The notes: generated from the sequence alone by a model not told the origin. A stretch of DNA of 5,199 nucleotides from Candidatus Eiseniibacteriota bacterium (GCA_030630395.1 DAOVNE010000127.1:1-5199); one strand, 5' to 3'. Positions 1 to 4,869 are shown, counted from the first letter of the stretch. Translations and numbers: made by a program.

Positions 1-52
1 CAACGGACTGAAAATCCGTGTGTCCGCAGTTCAATTCTGCGGGGCGCCACCA
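1..52 (+). tRNA. tRNA-Phe (GAA anticodon), 5' end cut off by the window edge
   Basis: Only the 3' part is present, from about tRNA position 25 onward. The anticodon stem is ACGGA (3-7) paired with TCCGT (15-19). The 7-nt loop CTGAAAA puts anticodon GAA at 10-12, which reads Phe codons. The T arm CGCAG / TTCAATT / CTGCG is at 25-41. The acceptor strand GGGCGCC (42-48), discriminator A (49) and an encoded CCA (50-52) finish the gene. The D arm and 5' acceptor strand lie outside the window, so acceptor pairing cannot be checked. A complete tRNA-Thr starts 30 nt downstream on the same strand, so the two are probably part of one tRNA transcript. Confidence 0.93.
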
Positions 53-81
53 CTCAGAAGATCAGATCGACGAGAACGCGA

Positions 82-157
82 GCTGGTGTAGCTCAGCTGG
101 TAGAGCAACGCACTCGTAATGCGTAGGTCAGCGGTTCGAGTCCGCTCACCAGCTCCA
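82..157 (+). tRNA. tRNA-Thr (CGT anticodon), complete
   Basis: A full 76-nt cloverleaf can be folded by eye. The acceptor GCTGGTG (82-88) pairs with CACCAGC (147-153), the discriminator is T154, and CCA is encoded at 155-157. The D stem is GCTC/GAGC (91-94/103-106). The anticodon stem is ACGCA/TGCGT (108-112/120-124), with loop CTCGTAA giving anticodon CGT at 115-117, which reads the Thr codon ACG. The T arm is AGCGG/CCGCT (130-134/142-146) with loop TTCGAGT. All stems pair without mismatch. The encoded CCA means maturation would not need CCA addition. It lies 29 nt after tRNA-Phe and before a probable terminator. Confidence 0.97.
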
Positions 158-181
158 GGAACTCACGATCCGAAGAGGAAC

Positions 182-224
182 AGAAGGGCCTGCCGGCGCT
201 TGGATGCGTCTCGTGGGCCCTTTT
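182..224 (+). terminator. Probable Rho-independent terminator of the tRNA operon
   Basis: AGAAGGGCC (182-190) pairs with GGCCCTTTT (216-224), giving 9 bp with one G-T wobble around a 25-nt loop. The T-rich strand runs on into CTCG, so there is only a short U tract, most of it inside the stem. The position, 24 nt after the CCA of tRNA-Thr and before any coding signal, fits termination of the tRNA transcript. The large loop makes it weaker than a classic terminator. Confidence 0.5.
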
Positions 225-349
225 CTCGCGCCTGGCGGGCGACCAAGGTGTGGTGGAGGCATCAGAATGGAACGAGACCGGCCTCCTTGAGCCGGCTCGA
301 GGGGGGCCACGGTGTACCCATGCTTTGCCCCAGGAGCTCTGTTCGGAAA
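225..349. other. Intergenic stretch with no supported gene
   Basis: Together with the terminator, promoter and leader around it, this is part of a 341-nt gap (158-498) without a gene. I find no start with a good ribosome binding site here and no family-like protein in any frame. The only structure seen is a possible hairpin. CGAG (273-276) pairs with CTCG (296-299) and CCGGC (278-282) pairs with GCCGG (291-295), with a bulged A277 and an 8-nt loop. No U tract follows it, so its role is unknown. Confidence 0.5.
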
Positions 350-378
350 TTGACATGTGATGCCATTTGTGGTATCAT
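350..378 (+). promoter_or_regulatory. Sigma70-type promoter for the 499-1323 gene
   Basis: TTGACA (350-355) is a perfect -35 hexamer. A 17-nt spacer separates it from TATCAT (373-378), which matches the -10 consensus at five of six positions. Predicted transcription would start near 385, giving a leader of roughly 114 nt before the ATG at 499. This is the best match to a housekeeping promoter in the window. It also argues against a start codon at 367, which would lie inside the promoter spacer. Confidence 0.75.
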
Positions 379-432
379 GGTTCTGAAGATGACAGGTGGG
401 TCCACAATGTGGGTGGATTCCGTAACGTGGTG

Positions 433-452
433 CACGAGACGTCGTCTCCGTG
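433..452 (+). promoter_or_regulatory. Hairpin in the leader of the 499-1323 gene
   Basis: CACGAGAC (433-440) pairs with GTCTC-GTG (444-452, with C449 bulged) around the 3-nt loop GTC. Its core GAGACGTCGTCTC is also a near-perfect palindrome. It sits within the predicted 5' leader, 34 nt before the Shine-Dalgarno site. It could stabilise the mRNA or bind a protein. Nothing in the sequence identifies it as a known riboswitch or attenuator. Confidence 0.3.
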
Positions 453-486
453 TCGATACGCGGCTTGGGTCTTGACGTCCGCAATG

Positions 487-493
487 AGGAGGG
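487..493 (+). promoter_or_regulatory. Ribosome binding site that fixes the start at 499
   Basis: AGGAGGG lies 5 nt before ATG 499. It is a near-perfect Shine-Dalgarno sequence, and the residues after that ATG form a clean signal peptide. The longer in-frame reading from 367 has no such site and would add 44 residues without any membrane or export character. Confidence 0.85.
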
Positions 494-498
494 AAGAG

Positions 499-1323
499 AT
501 GAGGAAGTCTGTGACAATGCTGGTAGCGGCTGCAATGCTTCTCGGCGTCGCCTCAACTGCGATGGGTGCGGTCGGCTGGTGTGGCAACATCTGGCCGGTC
601 AACAACACACCGTACACGTCCGCCGAGGAGATCGGTGTGTACGTGCAGATCTGGAAGGAATTCGTCACGGATCAGCCCGGTCAGGGTGATGACATCGCGG
701 CGTACCTCTACTACCGCTGCACCGGCGATCCCGACTTCATTGAAGTCCCGATGATCTATTGGGGCGATGTCGGCAGCAATGACGAGTACCAGGGCATCAT
801 CCCGGTCGGCCACGGTTGCGACGAGGTCGAGTTCTTCGTGAAGGTCGTCGATCTGACCGATATGGCTGAGTGCTTTGGTCAGGACCAGCACGGTAATGAT
901 CCGAACTTCTTCCTGCCGATCACCGCGGTGACGGCGCAGGACGTGACGGTCAAGTTCTACCTCTGTCTCACGGAGGGTGTCGAGACCGCCGGTGATGTGT
1001 GCGTCACAGGCAGCGGCGATCCTCTCACCAACTGGGGCGACGGTGTGCTGATGGTCTTCAGTTGCGAGGCTGCCAGCCCGAAGCTCTACGAGGTCGAGGT
1101 GCTGTTCCCGGCCGGTGGCAACCCCTTCGTCGAGTACAAGTACAAGAAGGACGACTGCGTGACGTGGGAAAGCACCGGAAACCACAGTTTCATGATCGAC
1201 GATTCCGGTCCGACGATGGATCTGGCGATCGACGGTTGGGAGTGGAACACGCCTGACTGTCCTGATTGCTCAAGTCCTGTTGAGCTGTCGACCTGGAGCA
1301 CGATCAAGGCTATCTACCGTTAG
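499..1323 (+). CDS. Secreted non-catalytic protein with a CBM20-like (starch-binding-fold) module and a conserved C-terminal tail
   Basis: The product is 274 residues. Residues 1-23 form a Sec signal peptide: K3, a hydrophobic core to about 18, and probable cleavage after A-M-G. Residues 24-140 form a beta-rich module opening with G-W-C-G-N-I-W-P and containing V-T-D-Q-P-G and G-S-N-D-E-Y. It resembles an unnamed module I recall from other exported bacterial proteins. Residues 148-248 look like CBM20: V-T-V-K-F, G-D-V-C-V-T-G, L-T-N-W-G, L-Y-E-V-E-V-L-F-P, V-E-Y-K-Y-K-K, V-T-W-E-S. There are ten cysteines, an even number, as expected of a disulfide-bonded exported protein. The last residues, S-T-W-S-T-I-K-A-I-Y-R, closely match the end of the next gene's product. 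No catalytic domain is visible. Glycan binding is inferred from fold resemblance only, and a general surface or structural role is possible. The gene has its own promoter at 350-378 and a hairpin terminator-like structure downstream. Confidence 0.88.
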   Translation: MRKSVTMLVAAAMLLGVASTAMGAVGWCGNIWPVNNTPYTSAEEIGVYVQIWKEFVTDQPGQGDDIAAYLYYRCTGDPDFIEVPMIYWGDVGSNDEYQGIIPVGHGCDEVEFFVKVVDLTDMAECFGQDQHGNDPNFFLPITAVTAQDVTVKFYLCLTEGVETAGDVCVTGSGDPLTNWGDGVLMVFSCEAASPKLYEVEVLFPAGGNPFVEYKYKKDDCVTWESTGNHSFMIDDSGPTMDLAIDGWEWNTPDCPDCSSPVELSTWSTIKAIYR

Positions 1324-1365
1324 ATAGCGTGGGTCTGACACATGTCTGAATCAGCATAGTGTTGC

Positions 1366-1398
1366 GCGGGCCCTGGCGAGCTAGTCGTCAGGGCCCGC
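1366..1398 (+). terminator. Strong intergenic hairpin, probable transcript end of the 499-1323 gene
   Basis: GCGGGCCCTG (1366-1375) pairs perfectly with CAGGGCCCGC (1389-1398). The stem continues inward with G-T, C-G, G-C and A-T pairs, giving 14 bp closed by the 5-nt loop GCTAG. The hairpin begins 43 nt after the stop codon. There is no U tract after the stem, so it may act as a U-less terminator or as a 3'-end stabiliser. The other intergenic regions here hold similar hairpins. Confidence 0.6.
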
Positions 1399-1463
1399 AC
1401 TGTCCGAGCTTACGGGAGGGCGAACGGGGCACGTGCGGGCATCATTGGGACTACAGCACGTTG

Positions 1464-1481
1464 GGCGCAAGGCCTTTCGCC
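1464..1481. promoter_or_regulatory. Near-palindrome just upstream of the 1501 gene
   Basis: GGCG-c-AAGG/CCTT-t-CGCC is an 18-bp palindrome with one mismatched pair (C1468/T1477). It lies 9 nt before the Shine-Dalgarno core of the 1501 gene. It could be an operator or a small RNA hairpin near the ribosome binding site. No convincing -35/-10 pair was found between the upstream hairpin and this gene, so how the gene is transcribed is unclear. Confidence 0.3.
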
Positions 1482-1500
1482 ACGAGAGAAGGGAGAGAGC

Positions 1501-3222
1501 ATGAGAACATTTGCGGTGGCCATTCTGGTGGCGCTGCTGGCCGCGCCGGTTGCGCTGGCCGCTCCGAGTATCGTTGGTGACTTCCAGGCCTGGGATCCGG
1601 CCGACCCGGCGTGCGATCTCACACTGCAGCCGAACGGCGTCTACACGCTGACGGTTACGTTACTTGCGGGCACCTACTACTACAAGGCCGTTGACGGTGA
1701 TGCCTGGGGCCTGGATTTCCCCAGCAACAACCAGACATTCACGCTCGCCGAAGAGACCCAGGTCACGTGGCACGTGAATCTCGGCGCCACGGTAGGGACC
1801 AAGGAAGGCGACGAGTACGTCTTTCATCACATGAATCCACCGATCGTCTGTGGCAGCTTCATGACCGAACTCGGTGGAGCGCTCGACTGGGACCCAACCG
1901 ACACAAGTACCACGGTCATGGCTGACCCAGAAGACGACGGAGTGTGGTTCTTCCAGTCGATCATTCCGGCCGACAGCTACGCCTTCAAGATCGTCCTGAA
2001 CAACAACTGGGACCAGAACACCCCGCCGGGTGGCAACAACATCGTTTTCGTCTCCGACGGCGTGACGCCCGTCACGTTCACCTACGACATGGCGACGAAC
2101 ACGACAGAGGTCATCTCGAGCGCTCCTCCGGCAGTGATAGATGCGAGGATTGACGGGGACGGCACCGATGCGAGCCTCTACGCCATCCAGTTCTCGGATA
2201 ACATGGATCAGACGACCGCTGAGACCGAGGCAAACTACGCGGTGACAGGCGGACCTGGCGGAGTCACGGTGACTGACGCGACTCTCGACGGCACCAATGC
2301 CAGCATCGTCCACCTGACCTTGAGCCCGGCGCTCACCGAGGGCTACGACTACCAGTTCGTCGTCACCGGCGTTACCGATGAAGGTGGAACTCCGGTCGAT
2401 CCGAGCAACAACGACGACTGCTTCTACCTGTACATGGTCTCGCTTGAGCTGAACATGCACCTCTACATCGATATCAACGGTGTACCGACGAGCGTGCACA
2501 TCCAGGGCGACACGCATCCGCTCACGTGGGATCAGTGTGCCGGTGCTGAGAGCTTCGACGGCGACGCCGACTCCACGTATGTTGTCGACGAGTACTTCTC
2601 CATGGGCTACGCGTGCGGCGCAGCCGCTGAGTCGACCCTGGTCAAGTACAAGTACGTCGTCGACTGCGCGACGTGGGAAGGTGACTACGACTTCGGTCAC
2701 TATGTAACGCTCGATCCGCTCGGCGCGAGCCAGACAGTCAACGTCTGGTGGGAGGACATCGCTCCGTCCGACAACATCACGTGTGATGTGGGTGTGCTTT
2801 TCCAGGTCACAGTGCTGCCGGACGGTTTTGACGCACTCACCGACACGCTCGTCATCAATGGGTCGATCGCCCCGCTCGATTGGGTGATCGGCACCGAGCT
2901 GGTCGACGATGGAACGAACGGAGACTTGACCGCAGACGACGATATCTACTCGGTACTGGTCACGTTCCCGACTGGTAGCTATCGCTATCTCGAGTACAAG
3001 TACGCGATCAACGGCGTCTTCGAGTGCGACACGTATCCGAACAGGACGCTTACCCTCGACGATATCGATGGCTGCATGGCCATGCGTGAGGGACCGATGG
3101 TGGTCCTCGATATCTGGGACTGGTGTGAGCCTGCGACGAGCGTGCCGGAGACTCCTCCGGGAACAACGACCGTCATCGAATCCTGGGGCACGATCAAGGC
3201 CAGGTACTCGCCGAACAGGTAG
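1501..3222 (+). CDS. Large secreted multi-module protein: two X25-like, one Ig-like and two CBM20-like modules, with a conserved C-terminal tail
   Basis: The product is 573 residues. GGGAG (1491-1495) lies 5 nt before the ATG. Residues 1-20 form a signal peptide with probable cleavage after A-L-A. Residues 21-108 (G-D-F-Q-A-W-D-P-A-D, G-T-Y-Y-Y-K-A) and 113-206 (D-W-D-P-T-D, S-Y-A-F-K-I-V-L-N-N-N-W, G-G-N-N-I, V-T-F-T-Y-D) resemble the X25 modules of pullulanases. Residues 209-312 resemble an SbsA/Big_5 Ig-like domain. Residues 313-420 and 430-540 resemble CBM20, with V-K-Y-K-Y and L-E-Y-K-Y strands and a D-D-G-T-N-G-D-L-T-A-D-D-D-I-Y stretch. A Pro/Thr-rich linker (543-558) leads to E-S-W-G-T-I-K-A-R-Y, the tail shared with the upstream gene's product. 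Ten cysteines are present and no catalytic domain is seen. By family, X25 and CBM20 modules accompany alpha-glucan enzymes. Actual starch or glycogen binding is inference, and the modules may be divergent surface domains. Confidence 0.9.
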   Translation: MRTFAVAILVALLAAPVALAAPSIVGDFQAWDPADPACDLTLQPNGVYTLTVTLLAGTYYYKAVDGDAWGLDFPSNNQTFTLAEETQVTWHVNLGATVGTKEGDEYVFHHMNPPIVCGSFMTELGGALDWDPTDTSTTVMADPEDDGVWFFQSIIPADSYAFKIVLNNNWDQNTPPGGNNIVFVSDGVTPVTFTYDMATNTTEVISSAPPAVIDARIDGDGTDASLYAIQFSDNMDQTTAETEANYAVTGGPGGVTVTDATLDGTNASIVHLTLSPALTEGYDYQFVVTGVTDEGGTPVDPSNNDDCFYLYMVSLELNMHLYIDINGVPTSVHIQGDTHPLTWDQCAGAESFDGDADSTYVVDEYFSMGYACGAAAESTLVKYKYVVDCATWEGDYDFGHYVTLDPLGASQTVNVWWEDIAPSDNITCDVGVLFQVTVLPDGFDALTDTLVINGSIAPLDWVIGTELVDDGTNGDLTADDDIYSVLVTFPTGSYRYLEYKYAINGVFECDTYPNRTLTLDDIDGCMAMREGPMVVLDIWDWCEPATSVPETPPGTTTVIESWGTIKARYSPNR

Positions 3223-3245
3223 GCGGGCAGCGAACACGAATAGTC

Positions 3246-3309
3246 TTGGCGAGACGAGACACGTTCATACGACACCTTTGCGCTGCACACACGTCGTCTC
3301 TCTCGCCAA
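3246..3309 (+). terminator. Long bulged hairpin after the 1501-3222 gene
   Basis: TTGGCGAGA (3246-3254) pairs perfectly with TCTCGCCAA (3301-3309). The stem continues as GAGAC (3256-3260) with GTCTC (3296-3300) and ACGT (3261-3264) with ACGT (3291-3294), giving 18 bp. There is one bulged C on each side (3255 and 3295). The apical loop is 26 nt. It begins 24 nt after the stop codon and is followed at once by a second, GC-rich hairpin. It may be a 3'-end structure or processing element; no U tract follows it directly. Confidence 0.5.
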
Positions 3310-3314
3310 ATCCG

Positions 3315-3352
3315 GGGCCGGGAGGAGCATGAGCTTCGCCCGGCCTCTTTCT
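3315..3352 (+). terminator. GC-rich hairpin with a T-rich tail, probable terminator
   Basis: GGCCGGG (3316-3322) pairs with CCCGGCC (3339-3345), and a G-T wobble (3315/3346) adds one more pair. The stem is followed by a pyrimidine-rich CTCTTTCT tail. The loop is 16 nt. It follows the bulged hairpin in tandem, so this pair most likely ends the 1501-3222 transcript before the sigma factor unit. Confidence 0.6.
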
Positions 3353-3392
3353 ATGGACGGGAGCCACCCGCAGTGAGCCACTAGAGGGCTGT

Positions 3393-3404
3393 CTGCCCGG
3401 GCAG
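3393..3404. promoter_or_regulatory. Perfect 12-bp palindrome upstream of the sigma factor promoter candidate
   Basis: CTGCCCGGGCAG is a perfect palindrome with no central spacer. It ends 11 nt before the TTGACA of the candidate promoter. The position suits an upstream regulator-binding site for the sigma/anti-sigma unit. A chance occurrence in GC-rich sequence cannot be excluded, and no regulator gene is visible in the window. Confidence 0.35.
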
Positions 3405-3415
3405 CAAGCGGATGG

Positions 3416-3444
3416 TTGACACCTGGGCGGTGTTGTCATAGCGT
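3416..3444 (+). promoter_or_regulatory. Candidate promoter of the sigma/anti-sigma unit
   Basis: TTGACA (3416-3421) is a perfect -35 hexamer. With a 17-nt spacer the -10 element would be TAGCGT (3439-3444). That element matches the consensus only at the first, second and last positions, which are the most conserved ones. Transcription would start near 3451, about 35 nt before the GTG at 3486. I see no clear ECF-type GAAC/GTC or similar element here, so autoregulation is not evident. Confidence 0.4.
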
Positions 3445-3485
3445 GGGCGAGCTGGAGTTCACACTAAACCACGCATCGACGGCAT

Positions 3486-4067
3486 GTGTCGGATAAGATG
3501 ACCAGGAAGGCCGATTTGTCGCCGGACGACAGCTCAAAGAGGCTCATTGAGCGCCTCAAGGCCGGCGATGAGCGGGCCTTTGAGGAGTTCGTAACTGAGT
3601 ACAGGGAACGCGTCTATCGCGTGGCCTGGCGCGTCGTGCGCGATGACGAGGCCGCCGAGGATGTGGCACAAGAGGCCTTCATAAAGGTCTTCCGCCACAT
3701 CGGGAGATTCGAGGGCCGGTCGAGCCTCTACACGTGGCTCTACCGCATCACCGTCAACATAGCCCTCAACAGACTGAAGCGGGACAAGTTCAGGAACATG
3801 TTCCCGCTGGGGGACCTGCCGAGGCCGGACAAGAGAGCCTCGAGCGACCCCGCCAGGGCGGCACTGAGCAGTGAGATCCGGGAGAGGATCGACAAGGCTG
3901 TTCTCACGCTGCCGGACAAGCAGAGGGCCGTGTTCGTACTGAAGTTCTTTGAAGGCCTTACGCACAGCGAGATAGCCGAGACAGTGGGCTGCTCTGAGGG
4001 AACATCGAAGGCCAACTACTTCCACGCCATTCGGAAGCTCAGGGTGCAACTGGAGGACCTTAGATAG
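3486..4067 (+). CDS. ECF-family RNA polymerase sigma factor (RpoE-like)
   Basis: The product is 193 residues, typical of ECF sigma factors, which direct RNA polymerase to stress or envelope regulons. Region 2 spans about 27-99: A-F-E-E-F-V-T-E-Y-R-E-R-V-Y-R-V-A-W-R, then A-E-D-V-A-Q-E-A-F-I-K-V-F, then W-L-Y-R-I-T-V-N-I-A-L-N-R-L-K-R, the core-binding and -10-recognition segments. A charged linker (100-130) follows. Region 4 spans about 131-187 with L-P-D-K-Q-R-A-V-F and the -35-binding helix-turn-helix S-E-I-A-E-T-V-G-C-S-E-G-T-S-K-A-N-Y-F-H. Regions 1.1 and 3 are absent, as in the family. The start is uncertain. GTG 3486 and ATG 3498 are both in frame, neither has a good Shine-Dalgarno site, and the extra four residues carry no domain. 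The anti-sigma gene follows after 1 nt, so the two are almost certainly co-transcribed and co-regulated. Confidence 0.95.
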   Translation: MSDKMTRKADLSPDDSSKRLIERLKAGDERAFEEFVTEYRERVYRVAWRVVRDDEAAEDVAQEAFIKVFRHIGRFEGRSSLYTWLYRITVNIALNRLKRDKFRNMFPLGDLPRPDKRASSDPARAALSSEIRERIDKAVLTLPDKQRAVFVLKFFEGLTHSEIAETVGCSEGTSKANYFHAIRKLRVQLEDLR

Positions 4068-4068
4068 C

Positions 4069-4659
4069 ATGAGATGCGACGCCGTCAGAGATCTGTTGAT
4101 AGAGTACCTGGATGGTGACCTCGGTCACTCAGAAGGGGAGGAGATCGAGCGCCATCTGGCGAAGTGCGCGGACTGCGCTCGCGAGATGGAGTCGTTCAGA
4201 CAGGTTATGGGGCTTCTTCGCGACGACGGATATGTGGAGCCTCCGTCGTTCTACTGGACGGGGTTCACGGCTCGTCTCATGCAGCGCGTTCACCGCGAGT
4301 CACCGATGCGCAGGTTTGTCTCCGCGTACGGTCTCGTTCCGAGGCTCGCTCCCGTCGCGGTCGCTGTGGCGCTGTTTGCGGTCGGGTTCTGGGTCGGTGG
4401 GGACTTCGGTCCCGGTGGAGAGCATGCCGGCGACATGGAGATCGCGAGTACGGGAACGTCCACATCCATCATCTCACCGGCGAGCAAGTTGCGTGTGGCG
4501 AGCGGAAGCGAGCCGGTTGTCTTCGCCGACCATGCCGATACGCTCCGGCCGGACAGCTTCTCGAGCCCGATCGACGGGCCGCAGCTGATCCTGGCGAAGT
4601 CGCACGAGCCACAGGCGCGTGTGGACAGGATGCTCTCCGAGAAGCAGATTCGAGACTAG
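4069..4659 (+). CDS. Membrane-anchored zinc-finger (ZAS-type) anti-sigma factor
   Basis: The product is 196 residues. The N-terminal cytoplasmic domain has C3, then H29-x3-C33-x2-C36 (H-L-A-K-C-A-D-C), the zinc-binding pattern of ZAS/zf-HC2 anti-sigma factors that hold an ECF sigma factor inactive at the membrane. A linker containing P-P-S-F-Y-W-T-G-F-T-A-R-L-M-Q-R-V (58-74) resembles that of other anti-sigma proteins. One transmembrane helix lies at about 93-111 (L-A-P-V-A-V-A-V-A-L-F-A-V-G-F-W-V-G-G). The remaining 85 residues, outside the membrane if the usual topology holds, are low in known motifs and end D-R-M-L-S-E-K-Q-I-R-D. The gene starts 1 nt after the sigma stop. GGAGG (4052-4056) lies within the sigma gene, 12 nt before the ATG, which suggests translational coupling. 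Release could be by redox change at the zinc site or by proteolysis; the sequence does not decide. The partner is inferred from adjacency. Confidence 0.92.
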   Translation: MRCDAVRDLLIEYLDGDLGHSEGEEIERHLAKCADCAREMESFRQVMGLLRDDGYVEPPSFYWTGFTARLMQRVHRESPMRRFVSAYGLVPRLAPVAVAVALFAVGFWVGGDFGPGGEHAGDMEIASTGTSTSIISPASKLRVASGSEPVVFADHADTLRPDSFSSPIDGPQLILAKSHEPQARVDRMLSEKQIRD

Positions 4660-4686
4660 TACATCTTCCTGACATGTAGCACCAAC

Positions 4687-4723
4687 TGTGAGGGCCGGGA
4701 CGCTTGACGTGCCGGCCCTCACA
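4687..4723 (+). terminator. Perfect 12-bp GC-rich hairpin ending the sigma/anti-sigma unit
   Basis: TGTGAGGGCCGG (4687-4698) pairs perfectly with CCGGCCCTCACA (4712-4723) around a 13-nt loop. After a 2-nt internal mismatch the stem can extend with ACCA (4681-4684) and TGGT (4726-4729). It begins 27 nt after the anti-sigma stop. There is no U tract, as with the hairpin at 1366-1398. It most likely marks the 3' end of the operon. Confidence 0.6.
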
Positions 4724-4729
4724 ACTGGT

Positions 4730-4778
4730 GTCTCCTCCCGCACCGCCTGGAGATGTGGCTGTCTCCTCCCGCGCCGCC
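4730..4778. repeat. Short direct repeat, two 18-bp copies 31 bp apart
   Basis: GTCTCCTCCCGCACCGCC (4730-4747) recurs as GTCTCCTCCCGCGCCGCC (4761-4778) with one A-to-G difference. The repeat period is 31 bp, with 13 bp between copies. The copies lie between the anti-sigma terminator and the next gene. Two copies are too few to call an array. They could be a tandem binding site (about three helical turns apart) or a local duplication. Confidence 0.6.
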
Positions 4779-4821
4779 CGACAGTGCTCGAAGCGTCGGC
4801 TACCCCTCCTTGAGTTTTCCC

Positions 4822-4851
4822 TTGTCAGCTTTCCCGCCCGTGTGCTACTAG
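4822..4851 (+). promoter_or_regulatory. Weak promoter candidate for the 4932 gene
   Basis: TTGTCA (4822-4827) and TACTAG (4846-4851) are separated by 18 nt. The -35 matches consensus at five of six positions and the -10 only at three. Given the strong hairpin upstream at 4687-4723, the 4932 gene probably needs its own promoter, and this is the best candidate seen. It could instead be read by the neighbouring ECF sigma factor, whose target motif is unknown. Confidence 0.3.
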
Positions 4852-4869
4852 TTCCGCTAGGAGACTTAC

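Noticed and set aside
367..498. Upstream in-frame start extending the first exported protein by 44 residues
   Set aside because: The ATG at 367 lies inside the -35/-10 spacer, lacks a ribosome binding site, and the extension would bury the signal peptide. ATG 499 has AGGAGGG and a clean signal peptide.
553..1185. Open frame of 210 codons on the minus strand opposite the first exported gene
   Set aside because: It has the same compositional shadow character and no family-like features, and it is fully covered by the convincing + strand gene.
1279..1320. Reading the shared tail as a known signal (type IX secretion, PEP-CTERM, LPXTG)
   Set aside because: There is no G-x-Y-x2-K-type Ig-like sorting domain, no hydrophobic helix followed by basic residues, and no LPXTG motif. 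The tail is only about 10 residues and mildly amphipathic.
1660..3237. Open frame of 525 codons on the minus strand opposite the large secreted gene
   Set aside because: Its product is Arg/Val/Asp-rich, with no recognisable domain or signal. The + strand frame has a ribosome binding site, a signal peptide and clear modules. Long antisense frames are common opposite GC-rich codons.
439..3300. Shared ACGTCGTCTC 10-mer in the first gene's leader (439-448) and the hairpin at 3291-3300
   Set aside because: Several 10-base matches are expected by chance in a window of this size, and the structural contexts differ.
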